Positions 9,652 through 18,360 of a stretch of DNA of 64,000 nt are shown here, in pieces; within the stretch, counting starts at the first letter, position 1, and every line of letters begins with the position of its first letter. The notes beneath the pieces were generated by a model. It saw only the letters and a program-made list of their open reading frames with translations. It was not told where the DNA came from and did no database searches. Source of the stretch: Shewanella polaris (GTDB lineage Bacteria; Pseudomonadota; Gammaproteobacteria; Enterobacterales; Shewanellaceae); contig NZ_CP041036.1 in NCBI RefSeq assembly GCF_006385555.1, forward strand, positions 930,001 to 994,000, in the 5' to 3' direction. A program made the translations under genes and the position numbers.

Positions 9652-10036
9652 CTATTTTAATGATATTCCCGCGCTTGCTTTTGGATGCCATCGCAGGGTA
9701 AAAGTTTGATACTTCACTTTTGCATCTATGAAGAACTTAGTGCCAGAACGTGAGTATTCAGCCTTCGAGGTGTTGTCTTTTATTTAATGGCCGCGAAATG
9801 GTGTCGCGTAAGCTACCCACTGTAATGATGTCCAGTGGAGGAGATGTTGACACTTTGACATTTTTTGTAGCGAGGTTAGAGGAGATAAATTGTTGTCTTT
9901 CTATTAGTGTGTCTGCGGCTTTTGCAGACACATAAGTGCTAAAAAGTGATACCAGTGCAAAGCTGTAAATGGCTAATCGTGGTTGCCATTTTATTTTTGT
10001 TAACCTTAAGGTCTTGCTTCTCTTGTTAAATTTCAC
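9652..10036 (-). pseudogene. Frameshifted small secreted protein gene upstream of PL6
   Basis: A frame of 92 codons starts at 10036 with a clear signal peptide (hydrophobic LAIYSFALVSLFSTYVSA, then AKAAD) and stops at 9758. In the adjacent frame a protein-like tail continues (AEYSRSGTKFFIDAKVKY, then QTFTLRWHPKASAGISLK) and stops at 9652, 18 bases before the PL6 start, which is normal operon spacing. The two frames meet around an A-rich tract near 9776-9786. I read this as one gene of about 130 codons with a one-base slip, or a larger gene with an internal deletion. I do not recognise the family. A sequencing error would also explain it. Confidence 0.5.
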
Positions 10037-10167
10037 GTTAATCTCCCCAGATTAATTGATTTCCTTCTCTTAACGTAAACACAATGTTAAATTTTTATCA
10101 TAAATTCTACTTTTGTGCTTGAATAGAAACTAACCAATGATTAACATTATGTCAACCAAATTGTTTT

Positions 10168-10177
10168 ACCAATTGGT
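10168..10177. promoter_or_regulatory. Palindromic operator candidate, distal site
   Basis: The perfect 10-base palindrome ACCAATTGGT sits in the divergent region about 130 bases before the first minus-strand operon gene. It is flanked by further AACCAA (10154) and TTGGTT half-sites that pair with each other. The core matches the second site beside the regulator start, as expected for a GntR/FadR dimer controlling both directions. Binding is inferred. Confidence 0.6.
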
Positions 10178-10311
10178 TGGTTTTATATTTATATGTTATT
10201 ACCAATGTTTTTAAAGATATGACAATGTGCTATTATTTTAATATTGTGATGAAGATATTATGTTAATTAGTTGTTTGCTGCTACGGTATTAACCGATAAT
10301 ATGTCAGTAAT

Positions 10312-10329
10312 AAACCAATCAATTGGTTT
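10312..10329. promoter_or_regulatory. Palindromic operator candidate next to the gntR-type start
   Basis: AAACCAAT and ATTGGTTT form perfect 8-base arms with a two-base spacer. The site ends about 10 bases before the ribosome-binding sequence of the regulator gene. A bound dimer here would block transcription or its early elongation, which suggests autorepression. Confidence 0.65.
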
Positions 10330-10349
10330 TACTTTTCGAAGGAAGGTGT

Positions 10350-11090
10350 ATGAAAACCCGTCGTTTATTTTGGCGAATTGTCGATACTATTGAGGCCGCT
10401 ATTGCCAGTGGCGAGTATCCTGTAGGCAGTCGCTTACCACCTGAACGTGAACTAGCAGATAAGTTTGATGTTAGTCGGCCAACTATTCGTGAAGCAATTA
10501 TTGCGCTTGAAGTACGCGAGAAGGTTGAAGTTAAAACCGGCTCTGGTGTATATGTTGTCAGCCACAAATTACAAACTAAAGTTGCTAAAAATGTTAATGC
10601 ATTTGAATTAACCCAAGCAAGAGCATTAGTTGAAGGCGAGATTGCCGCATTAGCCGCAAAAACCATTACAGCAGAAGAGCTTGAAAAACTGCATGGTACG
10701 CTGGTGATGATGAAAGATATGCAAAATGTTGAAGAAGCGGATGAGATGTTTCATCAAATAATTGCTTATTCGACACGTAACAGTGCATTGATTAATTTGT
10801 TCGAGAACATGTGGTCATTACGTTCGTCTAGCAATGAAATTATTGAAGACTACAATATAGTTTGTAGTACAGATAATTATAAAACCTTAGCCGAGCATAC
10901 TGCTATTTATCATGCATTAGCTGAACACGACGCTTCAGAAGCTCGTTTAGCGATGCATAAGCATTTTAATCGATTGATCAATGTGTTGTTTGATAAATTA
11001 GAACAACAGGCATTAGAGGAAGTGCGCCGTAAGAATAGCGCTAACCGTGACTTGTATTCTATTGAAAACCTCGTAAAAACAAACGGTTAA
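10350..11090 (+). CDS. FadR/GntR-family transcriptional regulator of the alginate operon
   Basis: GntR-type repressor of 246 residues. The N-terminal winged helix shows the family signature YPVGSRLPPERELADKF, then SRPTIREAIIALE, and the wing GSGVYVV. The C-terminal all-helical FCD ligand domain (about 85-230) would bind a pathway intermediate; KDG or DEH is the guess from context. I chose ATG 10350, preceded by AAGGAAGG, over an upstream in-frame ATT/TTG region that overlaps the operator. It is divergent from the alginate operon and preceded by two ACCAATTGGT-type palindromes. Confidence 0.88.
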   Translation: MKTRRLFWRIVDTIEAAIASGEYPVGSRLPPERELADKFDVSRPTIREAIIALEVREKVEVKTGSGVYVVSHKLQTKVAKNVNAFELTQARALVEGEIAALAAKTITAEELEKLHGTLVMMKDMQNVEEADEMFHQIIAYSTRNSALINLFENMWSLRSSSNEIIEDYNIVCSTDNYKTLAEHTAIYHALAEHDASEARLAMHKHFNRLINVLFDKLEQQALEEVRRKNSANRDLYSIENLVKTNG

Positions 11091-11166
11091 TCTTTATTTT
11101 TTTGTTTGTTAAATTATGCATGTAGACCTGTGAAATTGCAGGTTTAGTGATTCAGAACTTAATATT

Positions 11167-11203
11167 AAACGCGTTGACACTAAGTTGTTAACGCGTTTTT
11201 TAT
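11167..11203 (+). terminator. Terminator downstream of the regulator gene
   Basis: A near-perfect stem (AAACGCGTTGAC with GTTAACGCGTTT, one G-T pair) around an 8-base loop is followed by a T run. It sits about 75 bases after the regulator stop and fits as its transcription end. Confidence 0.8.
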
Positions 11204-11387
11204 TGGTTTTTATTCGCGCTGTTGAGCATGACTGTAGAGTGAGAGAAACTAAAAATACCTAAGGTGCAGGTTCACTGTATGAGGCAAGAGATAGTGCATA
11301 ATTTATGAAAGGATAATTATGTCGAACTTATTATCTACTGAACTTTCAAGATGAATGTCACCACCGTTTTTGCAATATATTAACCTA

Positions 11388-11413
11388 GTTAGAGACTTCT
11401 TCTCTAACTTTTT
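11388..11413 (+). terminator. Isolated terminator-like hairpin
   Basis: Perfect 8-base arms (GTTAGAGA, TCTCTAAC) around CTTCT are followed by five Ts. No established gene ends here. The nearest upstream start is an 11-codon frame at 11319 with an AAGGATAATT ribosome site. It may end a small RNA or be debris. Confidence 0.5.
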
Positions 11414-11495
11414 GAGCCACCTTATTTTTAAAAACTAAACCGTTTATCTAGAACAAATGTGAACTGCCGAAGATCAATCGTCCTTAGTCAATTGT

Positions 11496-11705
11496 TTGAT
11501 TATCACGGACGATGCCGTTTACGATTTGTTACCGTATCTTTTTGGGGAAGATAAACGAATTATTGAACTTATCGCCCAATGGTTTTGGCACTTTCGTTAT
11601 GTGGCTTTACATTTTAATGATGATTGCCATCAAACAATCCACCTTATTGGTCATACCAATTATCTTGCGCTTTATGACAAAAAAGATGGATATTTTGTTA
11701 AATAA
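11496..11705 (+). CDS. Small uncharacterised ORF, possibly a gene fragment
   Basis: A 69-codon frame (TTG start; open back to 11463) encodes an acidic, aromatic sequence with DDAVYDLLPYLFGEDKR and IGHTNYLALYDKKDGYFVK. Its composition looks more protein-like than the competing frame at 11512-11805, which is basic and irregular. There is no good ribosome site and I do not recognise a family. It could be the tail of a decayed gene. The rest of the 11.1-11.8 kb gap shows only the two hairpins listed and an 11-codon frame at 11319. Confidence 0.25.
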   Translation: MIITDDAVYDLLPYLFGEDKRIIELIAQWFWHFRYVALHFNDDCHQTIHLIGHTNYLALYDKKDGYFVK

Positions 11706-11812
11706 CCCTAAATGGTTAACTAAAGCAAAAGTGGTCAATTATGGGGGCGCAAAAATCCACAGCAGGAGCGGCCCCAGAATAAGTGCTGTTCCGTTTCCGT
11801 CATAATGCTAAT

Positions 11813-12961
11813 TTACTTTTTAGCTTGTAACACCACAAATTTCCCATTTGATGCAACTGTGGTGCAGTTTTTAAAAATACGATTTATTTTAATATGGTAG
11901 GCCAAATGTCGATTACCGACAATATGCAGTATGCCTCCAGGCTTTAGGCGTTGATGTGCGTCGACAAACATTTGCCAAGCGATATGGTCAGTTATTGCTT
12001 CGCCTTGATGGAATGGGGGGTTACATAATATTAAATCAGGCGCAACATCTGCTGGGAGGTGTGTTAGGCAATCATCCCAATAAAAACTGGCTTGTGATTC
12101 ATCCATTGTAGGGTTATCTAATTTGTTGTTTTGCCAGTTGTAGTTTGCCGATGCGATGGCCATATCTGAGTCGTCGACAAAATAGATATGCGCATCTGGA
12201 TAACATTGCTTTGCGTGTAATCCCAAAATACCGTTACCACAACCTAAGTCGACTACTTGTTTAAAACTTCCTTTTGGCATGTTGTCGAGCATAAATCTTG
12301 CGCCAATATCCAATTTGTTGGCGGCAAAGACATTGGCAAGATTTGACATAGTTAGCTTGAGTTCATCTACTGTCCAACTTACTGCCTTTGCTAATGGACG
12401 CTGCCTACCATCGCTAATGCAGCTAATCACTCGGGTGTTTTTCCACGCTAAACTAGCCGATGCAGGGCCAAGATTTTTCTCAATAATGGCCAATAATGCT
12501 GGATTGATTGATTTTGCTTTAGCTCCAATGAGGATTTGTGTCCCTTGAGGCAATACTCTTGATAAACGCGCAAGTTGTTGACCAAAGTAATGTAGATTTT
12601 TTGACAGTTTCATCAGTACTAATTGGATATCTTGCGGCAATGTATCGCGACTATTTGACCAATGTATGTTTATCTCTGCTAGTTTGTTATGTAATAAATT
12701 TTGCTGGCAGCCTAATAAACTGGTTTTTGCGTCCGTTTCGACAAGTAATACCTTGTTAGGATTTTGTGTTGCTAATGCGCATGTCAATGCACCAAAATTG
12801 TCATTAAGGATTGCTGTGGTGGTGGCAGTGATTTCTGAGTCAATTAAGTATCTGATTAGGTGTTCGTCTGCAGCATCCCAAGCTTGTAGGTTTGATGCTT
12901 GTTGGCTTGGATAACGGAAAAGCTCAAGCTCTATACCTGAACAAGCAAACTGGGTTGTCAT
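11813..12961 (-). CDS. rlmG: RlmG, 23S rRNA guanine-2-N methyltransferase (m2G1835)
   Basis: A 382-residue two-domain methyltransferase. The N-terminal half is the degenerate Rossmann-like domain of RlmG/RsmC enzymes, with [11 protein letters not shown] near residue 25 as in E. coli RlmG. The C-terminal half is catalytic, with SAM motif [10 protein letters not shown] at 238-247 and the N2-guanine motif NPPFHQG at 314-320. Length and both motifs match RlmG rather than RsmC, which is shorter. It would methylate G1835 of 23S rRNA in the cytoplasm. It stands alone on the minus strand. Confidence 0.9.
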   Translation of the reverse strand: MTTQFACSGIELELFRYPSQQASNLQAWDAADEHLIRYLIDSEITATTTAILNDNFGALTCALATQNPNKVLLVETDAKTSLLGCQQNLLHNKLAEINIHWSNSRDTLPQDIQLVLMKLSKNLHYFGQQLARLSRVLPQGTQILIGAKAKSINPALLAIIEKNLGPASASLAWKNTRVISCISDGRQRPLAKAVSWTVDELKLTMSNLANVFAANKLDIGARFMLDNMPKGSFKQVVDLGCGNGILGLHAKQCYPDAHIYFVDDSDMAIASANYNWQNNKLDNPTMDESQASFYWDDCLTHLPADVAPDLILCNPPFHQGEAITDHIAWQMFVDAHQRLKPGGILHIVGNRHLAYHIKINRIFKNCTTVASNGKFVVLQAKK

Positions 12962-13271
12962 GATGGCGTTACCTAACTAAATGAATATTGAAAAATAGCT
13001 CGATATTATCTCAGATAAGCCTTACTAGCGCGAGGCTTAGACTTAAACAAGTTTATGAGGACAATGAGTGTTCTGTCCTGTCACCATTTCTAATCATCAG
13101 TATGTTTTTTCCCATAATATTTTTAAATTTTCATATACAACAAGTTGATAGGAATTAATTGGTTAAATCATTTTATCAAAAAGATGCTCATGTATAGCGA
13201 TGATTGCTATTAACTGTGCGGTTCAGTAACATCAATCTATTGACTTAAAATAATATTTCCAAGGGATAATA
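12962..13271. other. Intergenic region between rlmG and a membrane-protein gene
   Basis: 310 bases of AT-rich sequence holding the divergent promoters of the two neighbours. The plus-strand gene is preceded by AAGGGATAATA. I see no hairpin, repeat or small reading frame worth naming. Confidence 0.6.
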
Positions 13272-13682
13272 ATGAAAGGTGCAGGTGGAACGTCTGGTGG
13301 GGTAGGTCAGTTCTTTATTGGGTTAGCGATGATGTGCGGCGGATTTTACATGTTACTTAATGCCATTAAAATCACCAGTTCGTTCGGACTGGGCAATCAT
13401 TTATATCAGTTTGGTGGTTTTGGATTAACCAGCGGTATGGTGATGATCCCATTTATTTTTGGTATTGGATTGATGTTTTATAACGGTAAAAATCCATTAG
13501 GTTGGTTACTGACTTTTGGTTCGTTAATCGCACTTGTTTTTGGCGTGATAAGCTCAATTAATTTTAGATTTTCCTATATGAGCGCATTCGACCTAATTGT
13601 TATTTTAGTTTTGAGTGTAGGTGGATTAGGGTTATTTTTACGTTCGTTAAAAGCAATTGAAAAACGCTACCCTGAGATATAA
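13272..13682 (+). CDS. Small integral membrane protein, function unknown
   Basis: A 136-residue hydrophobic protein with a Gly-rich N-terminus (MKGAGGTSGGVGQFF) and about four membrane helices: roughly 12-30, 52-70, 76-95 and 105-125. It ends in a short basic/acidic tail. The start is preceded by AAGGGATAATA at good spacing, so translation is likely. I do not recognise a named family and see no catalytic motif. It converges on the pilin-like gene only 11 bases away, with a small hairpin (TAGCGGT/ACCGCTA near 13688) covering the junction. Confidence 0.75.
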   Translation: MKGAGGTSGGVGQFFIGLAMMCGGFYMLLNAIKITSSFGLGNHLYQFGGFGLTSGMVMIPFIFGIGLMFYNGKNPLGWLLTFGSLIALVFGVISSINFRFSYMSAFDLIVILVLSVGGLGLFLRSLKAIEKRYPEI

Positions 13683-13693
13683 TCTGTTAGCGG

Positions 13694-14176
13694 TTAGCAA
13701 CCGCTAGTTTCAACATCAATAATTGGGCGAGCGCTGATAGAAGTTGCTTGTCGATAACGTAAATAGCATTGCGCTTTGCCCGCATCTTCCTCTATTTGGC
13801 TATGCCAATATACCCATGCACCTGAATAAACGGTGCTTCGACGTTTTTGCCAATCGCCCTCAGGAACATTCATTAATAAATCAATTCCAGCCTCTGTGCC
13901 ATCGGGATAACCATAAGCTAATGTTACATCTACTCCACCAATGTCGAGTATTGTGGTTTCAAGCTTTTCATCACCTGCAATCGCCGCTTTTGAATAGGTT
14001 AATGTTGCTGCAGATTGCATGGCTGTTTCCATTCCTTCCATCGTCGACACAATTGCATCTGTTCTGAAATTAACAAATTTACTTGCGGCAACAACAGCTA
14101 ATATAGCCAAAATGATAATGACGACAACTAGTTCGATTAATGTAAAGCCGTTTGATGATCTTATATTATTTTTCAT
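13694..14176 (-). CDS. Type IV pilin-like / pseudopilin protein
   Basis: A prepilin with a short leader ending SSNG, then FTLIELVVVIIILAILAV: Gly at -1, Phe +1, Glu +5, and the hydrophobic helix used for membrane storage and fibre assembly. The mature globular part is about 150 residues with two cysteines near the end (AQCYLRY and the last residue), as in MSHA-type minor pilins. I prefer the start at 14176 (MKNNIRSSNG) to a longer frame from 14215, since prepilin leaders are short; neither has a strong ribosome site. No assembly genes are adjacent, so it would depend on machinery encoded elsewhere. Confidence 0.85.
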   Translation of the reverse strand: MKNNIRSSNGFTLIELVVVIIILAILAVVAASKFVNFRTDAIVSTMEGMETAMQSAATLTYSKAAIAGDEKLETTILDIGGVDVTLAYGYPDGTEAGIDLLMNVPEGDWQKRRSTVYSGAWVYWHSQIEEDAGKAQCYLRYRQATSISARPIIDVETSGC

Positions 14177-14330
14177 TATGTTATTTGTACTGTTATGTTT
14201 AGTTGATACTAGCATCTGTTTGATGATGGGAGTTAACAGGCTATGTAGATACTTGATTGCTAAGACATCTACAATGTTACGTTTTGTTGTTATTATCAGT
14301 AAATCTTAGTTATATACGTTGGTAAATACT

Positions 14331-16151
14331 GTGACGAATTCTACGACTACTCCAACAGCTTCCATTATTGCAACCAAAAAACCGTTATCACCTTCGGTGT
14401 TGCCTTGGATATTACAATTTTTATCACCTTATAAAACAAAAGTTGTTGCTGCCATTGTGTTTTTATTTATTGGTTCGCTTGCGTGGTTGTCGCTTGGCCA
14501 AGGTGTAAAGCTGATGGTTGATGAAGGTTTTGTCACTGACAATGCAGCAAGGCTTAATGAAATAATGTTGATTATTATTGGTATAACGGCCATTAGTGGT
14601 AGCGCTGTTTTTTGTCGATTTTATTTAATGACTTGGTTGGGTGAGCGCGTCAGTGCCGATATTCGTTTACAGGTTTATCAGCATTTATTGTCACTATCGC
14701 CCGCGTTTTTTGCCTCTCAACGAACCGGCGAGGTCATATCGCGTTTTACTGCTGATAGTACGTTAATACAAAGTGTTGTGAGTTCAAGTTTGTCGATGGC
14801 ACTCCGCTCAAGTGTCACTGTGCTTGGTGGCATTGTCATGATGGGGTTTACCAGCGTGAAATTAACACTTCTGGTGTTATTGGCTGTACCTCTGGTATTA
14901 GGCCCTGTGAGTTTTTTTGGCCGAAAAGTCAGAACATTGTCTCGTAAAAGCCAGGATAAAGTGGGTGACTTAGGTGCATATATTGATGAAACATTGCATG
15001 AAATACATACCGTACAAGCCTATACACATGAAGCTAAAGACCGAGAGTTATTTTCACAACGTGTAGAGTCGGTTATGGATGTGGCTAAAGGTAGAATTAA
15101 ATATCGCGCATTATTGATATCATCGGTGATGTTTTTAAGTATTGCGGCTATTGCATTTGTGACTTGGGTGGGTGCTAAGGATGTGATGGCGGGTAATATC
15201 ACTGGCGGTGAGTTATCTGCTTTTATGTTTTACGCCGTGATGGTTGCGGGATCGGTGGCAACCATCAGTGAAGTGTTCAGTGAAATCCAACGGGCATCAG
15301 GAGCCGCTGAGCGCTTAATGGAATTAGTGCATACGCCTGTTGATATTCCTCAGCAAGTTATACCGAATCATTTACCTTTATCCGTTGCTGGTTTACTCCA
15401 GTTTAATAATGTCAGTTTTGCTTATCCTTCTGATGAAAATCAATACGTTATTCGCCAATTATCAATGACCATTAATCCTGGCGAGCGGGTTGCGTTAGTG
15501 GGCCCAAGTGGTGCAGGGAAAAGCACTTTATTTGAATTGATGATGCGATTTTATCAACCTAAAAATGGCCGGATTTTGTTAGACGGTATCGACATCTCAA
15601 CGTTGTCGTTGTCTGAGTTACGTCAACAATATGCGCTAGTGCCTCAAGAGTCGGTAATTTTTGCGATGAATGTGTTCGACAATGTGCGTTATGGCCGCTT
15701 AGATGCTAGTGATGAAGAGGTTGTACAGGCGTGTGTTGCTGCAAAAGCGGATGAGTTTATTGGTGAGTTTACTGAGGGTTATTTAACGTATTTAGGTGAA
15801 CGGGGCGTGCGTTTATCTGGTGGTCAAAAACAGCGGATCGCAATTGCCAGAGCTATTTTGGCAGACAGGCCATTACTGCTGCTCGACGAGGCTACCAGTG
15901 CGTTAGATGCTGTTAGCGAGGTGAAAGTAAAACAAGCTCTTGACTCACTCATGGCCAAACGCACTACTGTGATTATTGCTCATCGTTTGGCGACTGTAAT
16001 CAATGCCGATCGTATTTTTGTTATCGATAAAGGTCAACTCGTTGCCAGCGGTACCCACCATGAGCTTATGGACAGTAATGATCTTTATCGTGAGTTTGCG
16101 AGTTTGCAATTATTAATGGATAACGATAACGGTGACTCTAGTATTGAATAG
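14331..16151 (+). CDS. ABC exporter, fused permease and ATPase (MsbA/multidrug type)
   Basis: Half-transporter of about 606 residues that should work as a homodimer in the inner membrane. Six helices span about 35-320. The ATPase has Walker A GPSGAGKST near 391, Q-loop LVPQESV, signature LSGGQKQR near 495, Walker B LLLLDEATS and the switch AHRL. It resembles exporters of lipids or drugs; cargo is unknown. The start is either GTG 14331 (MTNSTTTPTA) or TTG 14319, neither with a strong ribosome site. It is divergent from the pilin-like gene and ends at a two-way terminator shared with fadD. Confidence 0.87.
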   Translation: MTNSTTTPTASIIATKKPLSPSVLPWILQFLSPYKTKVVAAIVFLFIGSLAWLSLGQGVKLMVDEGFVTDNAARLNEIMLIIIGITAISGSAVFCRFYLMTWLGERVSADIRLQVYQHLLSLSPAFFASQRTGEVISRFTADSTLIQSVVSSSLSMALRSSVTVLGGIVMMGFTSVKLTLLVLLAVPLVLGPVSFFGRKVRTLSRKSQDKVGDLGAYIDETLHEIHTVQAYTHEAKDRELFSQRVESVMDVAKGRIKYRALLISSVMFLSIAAIAFVTWVGAKDVMAGNITGGELSAFMFYAVMVAGSVATISEVFSEIQRASGAAERLMELVHTPVDIPQQVIPNHLPLSVAGLLQFNNVSFAYPSDENQYVIRQLSMTINPGERVALVGPSGAGKSTLFELMMRFYQPKNGRILLDGIDISTLSLSELRQQYALVPQESVIFAMNVFDNVRYGRLDASDEEVVQACVAAKADEFIGEFTEGYLTYLGERGVRLSGGQKQRIAIARAILADRPLLLLDEATSALDAVSEVKVKQALDSLMAKRTTVIIAHRLATVINADRIFVIDKGQLVASGTHHELMDSNDLYREFASLQLLMDNDNGDSSIE

Positions 16152-16184
16152 GCAGAAAATTATTTTCAGTTAATTGATTCTATT

Positions 16185-16216
16185 AACAAAAAAGATGCCG
16201 AGGCATCTTTTTTGTT
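16185..16216. terminator. Two-way terminator between ABC exporter and fadD
   Basis: AACAAAAAAGATGCC pairs perfectly with GGCATCTTTTTTGTT around GAG-centred bases, with A and T runs on either side. It can serve both converging genes. Confidence 0.85.
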
Positions 16217-16286
16217 GATTATCGAAAAACAATATTAGCGATAAAAATTCACTTTAGGGCGAATGGTCTAAGCCATTGTTCGACAA

Positions 16287-17891
16287 TTAAGCTGATTTAC
16301 GTAACTCGCGACGTAAAATTTTTCCGACGGTACTTTTTGGCAGTTGTTCGGTAAATTCAATAATACGCGGGACCTTGTAAGCCGTGAGTTGGCTGCGACA
16401 ATAATCTTTAATTATTTGTCTTGTTTCATCGATATTAGTTGATGGTTGTTTTAAAACAATGACTGCTTTAACTGCTTCACCAGAGTGTTCATCTTCAACC
16501 CCTACCACAGCGCATTCGAGCACTAACTCATGGGTTGATAGTACATCTTCGATTTCATTAGGGTAAACGTTAAAACCGGACACTATAATCATGTCTTTTT
16601 TACGATCAACAATGGTGTGATAACCATCTTCACTGGCAACACCAATATCGCCAGTTTTAAAGAAGCCGTCTTTGGTCATCACGTTAGCGGTTTCGCCTGG
16701 TTTATTCCAATAGCCTTGCATCACTTGTGGACCACGTACAGCGAGTTCACCTGCTTGGCCAACGGGTACTTCGTTATCATCCATGTCGAGCACCCGAACT
16801 TCTGTTCCGAGTACGGGTTTACCAATAGACCCTAGTCGTTGATATCCTGGTGCGTTTAAGCTCACTACAGGGGATGTTTCTGACAATCCATAGCCTTCAG
16901 AAATCATACAACCTGTGGTTTGTTTCCATAAGTTAGCTGCAGCACTGGTTAATGCGGTACCACCTGAAATCGTAATCGTCATTCTACTGAAATCTAACGC
17001 TTTAAATTCGGGTTGATGGCATAAACCAACAAACAAAGTATTTAAGCCCGCAAACCCAGTAAAAGGGTATGCCTTCATCGTATTGATTAATCCATGAATG
17101 TCGCGTGGATTAGGGATAAGGACTGAGCAACTACCAGATTCAAAGTACAGTACCAAATTAACCATAAATGCATAAATATGATAAATCGGCAATGGTGCAA
17201 CAAACACATCATGTCCTTCAGTCATGGTGCTGGCAACACGAGATTTTACTTGGGCTGAGTTAGCTAAAAGGTTGCCATGATTGAGCATTGCACCTTTTGA
17301 TAAACCCGTAGTGCCACCAGTGTATTGTAAGGCAATGAGATCGACATGGGTTGGCTTAACTGCTTGGTATTGATATTTAGCGCCTTGTGCTAATACATCT
17401 AAAAACGTTATTTTTGAAAATGGCGTATCAGCTTGGGGTTGTGGTTGGATAAGATCCATTGCATGGGTGGAGATCACTAGCTCGACGCTTGTGTTGTTTA
17501 CCACATTTGTGAGTGTCGGTAGGAGATCTGACAGCACGACTAAAGCTTTAGCCTCAGAGTCATTAAACTGATGAGTCAATTCTCGCTCTGTATACATTGG
17601 ATTGGTATTAACTAACACCATACCCGCACGGATAATCCCATAAGCAGCAATAACAAACTGCGTAATATTAGGCAGTTGAACCGCAACTCTATCTCCTGAT
17701 TGTAAATCAGTGCAATGTTGTAGATAAGCCGCAAAATGACGAGAGTCTCGTTCTATTTCTTTAAATGTGGTGTCTTTACCTAAACATGCGTATGCAGTGT
17801 TGTTAGCAAATTTGTCACAAGCTTTTTCGATCAAATCAACTATTGATGTGTATTGGTGTAAGTCGAGTGTTGAATCAGCATCATAAGGCAT
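16287..17891 (-). CDS. fadD: Long-chain fatty acid-CoA ligase (FadD-type)
   Basis: AMP-forming acyl-CoA synthetase of 534 residues, close to E. coli FadD along its length. It has the P-loop YTGGTTGLSKGAM, the adenine motif GYGLSETSP, TGDIG, the hinge DRKKDMIIVSGFNVYPNEIED, and the catalytic lysine in PKSTVGKILRRELR. It would activate fatty acids entering the cell for beta-oxidation or lipid synthesis. I chose ATG 17891, preceded by AAGGGG, over a longer frame to 17933. Shewanella-type genomes often carry more than one FadD, so which paralog this is remains open. A PsrA-like palindrome lies about 40 bases upstream. Confidence 0.88.
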   Translation of the reverse strand: MPYDADSTLDLHQYTSIVDLIEKACDKFANNTAYACLGKDTTFKEIERDSRHFAAYLQHCTDLQSGDRVAVQLPNITQFVIAAYGIIRAGMVLVNTNPMYTERELTHQFNDSEAKALVVLSDLLPTLTNVVNNTSVELVISTHAMDLIQPQPQADTPFSKITFLDVLAQGAKYQYQAVKPTHVDLIALQYTGGTTGLSKGAMLNHGNLLANSAQVKSRVASTMTEGHDVFVAPLPIYHIYAFMVNLVLYFESGSCSVLIPNPRDIHGLINTMKAYPFTGFAGLNTLFVGLCHQPEFKALDFSRMTITISGGTALTSAAANLWKQTTGCMISEGYGLSETSPVVSLNAPGYQRLGSIGKPVLGTEVRVLDMDDNEVPVGQAGELAVRGPQVMQGYWNKPGETANVMTKDGFFKTGDIGVASEDGYHTIVDRKKDMIIVSGFNVYPNEIEDVLSTHELVLECAVVGVEDEHSGEAVKAVIVLKQPSTNIDETRQIIKDYCRSQLTAYKVPRIIEFTEQLPKSTVGKILRRELRKSA

Positions 17892-17929
17892 GCTATCCCC
17901 TTTTATTTTTGGGTTGTTATTATAAAAAA

Positions 17930-17946
17930 TCAAACGTCCGTTTAGA
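17930..17946. promoter_or_regulatory. PsrA-like operator candidate upstream of fadD
   Basis: TCAAACGTCCGTTTAGA contains AAACG and CGTTT arms around a two-base centre, fitting the C/GAAAC-N(2-4)-GTTTG/C form reported for the TetR-family fatty-acid regulator PsrA. Its position about 40 bases before the fadD start would suit repression. Binding is inferred. Confidence 0.5.
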
Positions 17947-18146
17947 TCGCTTTTACTAACCTACACGGGTCGAGATTAATTGGCAAAGGTTGTCTATAAA
18001 ATCAAATTATATTTGAGTGGGCAATGACAAAATCATTAAAAAATAAAAATCAACTTAGATGTAAACTTTTGTATACAGTTTCGTTTTTTGGTTGTTTTGT
18101 AAGCGAAAAAGTTATTTGAAGTAAACAAACTGTAAATAAATCTCAA

Positions 18147-18162
18147 TGTGATCTATATCACT
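18147..18162. promoter_or_regulatory. CRP-like binding site upstream of the TonB receptor
   Basis: TGTGATCTATATCACT matches the CRP consensus TGTGA-N6-TCACA in nine of ten specified bases. It lies about 200 bases before the receptor start and 250 from fadD; the rest of this 468-base divergent region is AT-rich with no other clear element. It is more likely to serve the receptor. Confidence 0.6.
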
Positions 18163-18360
18163 AAAATCAGACCCTTACCGCATTAATCATAAGTTTATTA
18201 TTTAGAATTGACTAATTTTGTTTAAAAAATGTTAGCAATTATGTTTTTGTTGTTATAAAAATGTATATGTGGTGATGGGTGTTTCATATAGAAGGAAGCT
18301 GGTTTTATGGAATGAATCGCCTAAAACCAAATTGGAACACAACAATAATAAGCAGTTGGG

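Noticed and set aside
10319..10666. 115-codon minus-strand frame over the regulator gene
   Set aside because: Opposite a clear winged-helix coding sequence, Ser/Thr/Ala-rich with no ribosome site.
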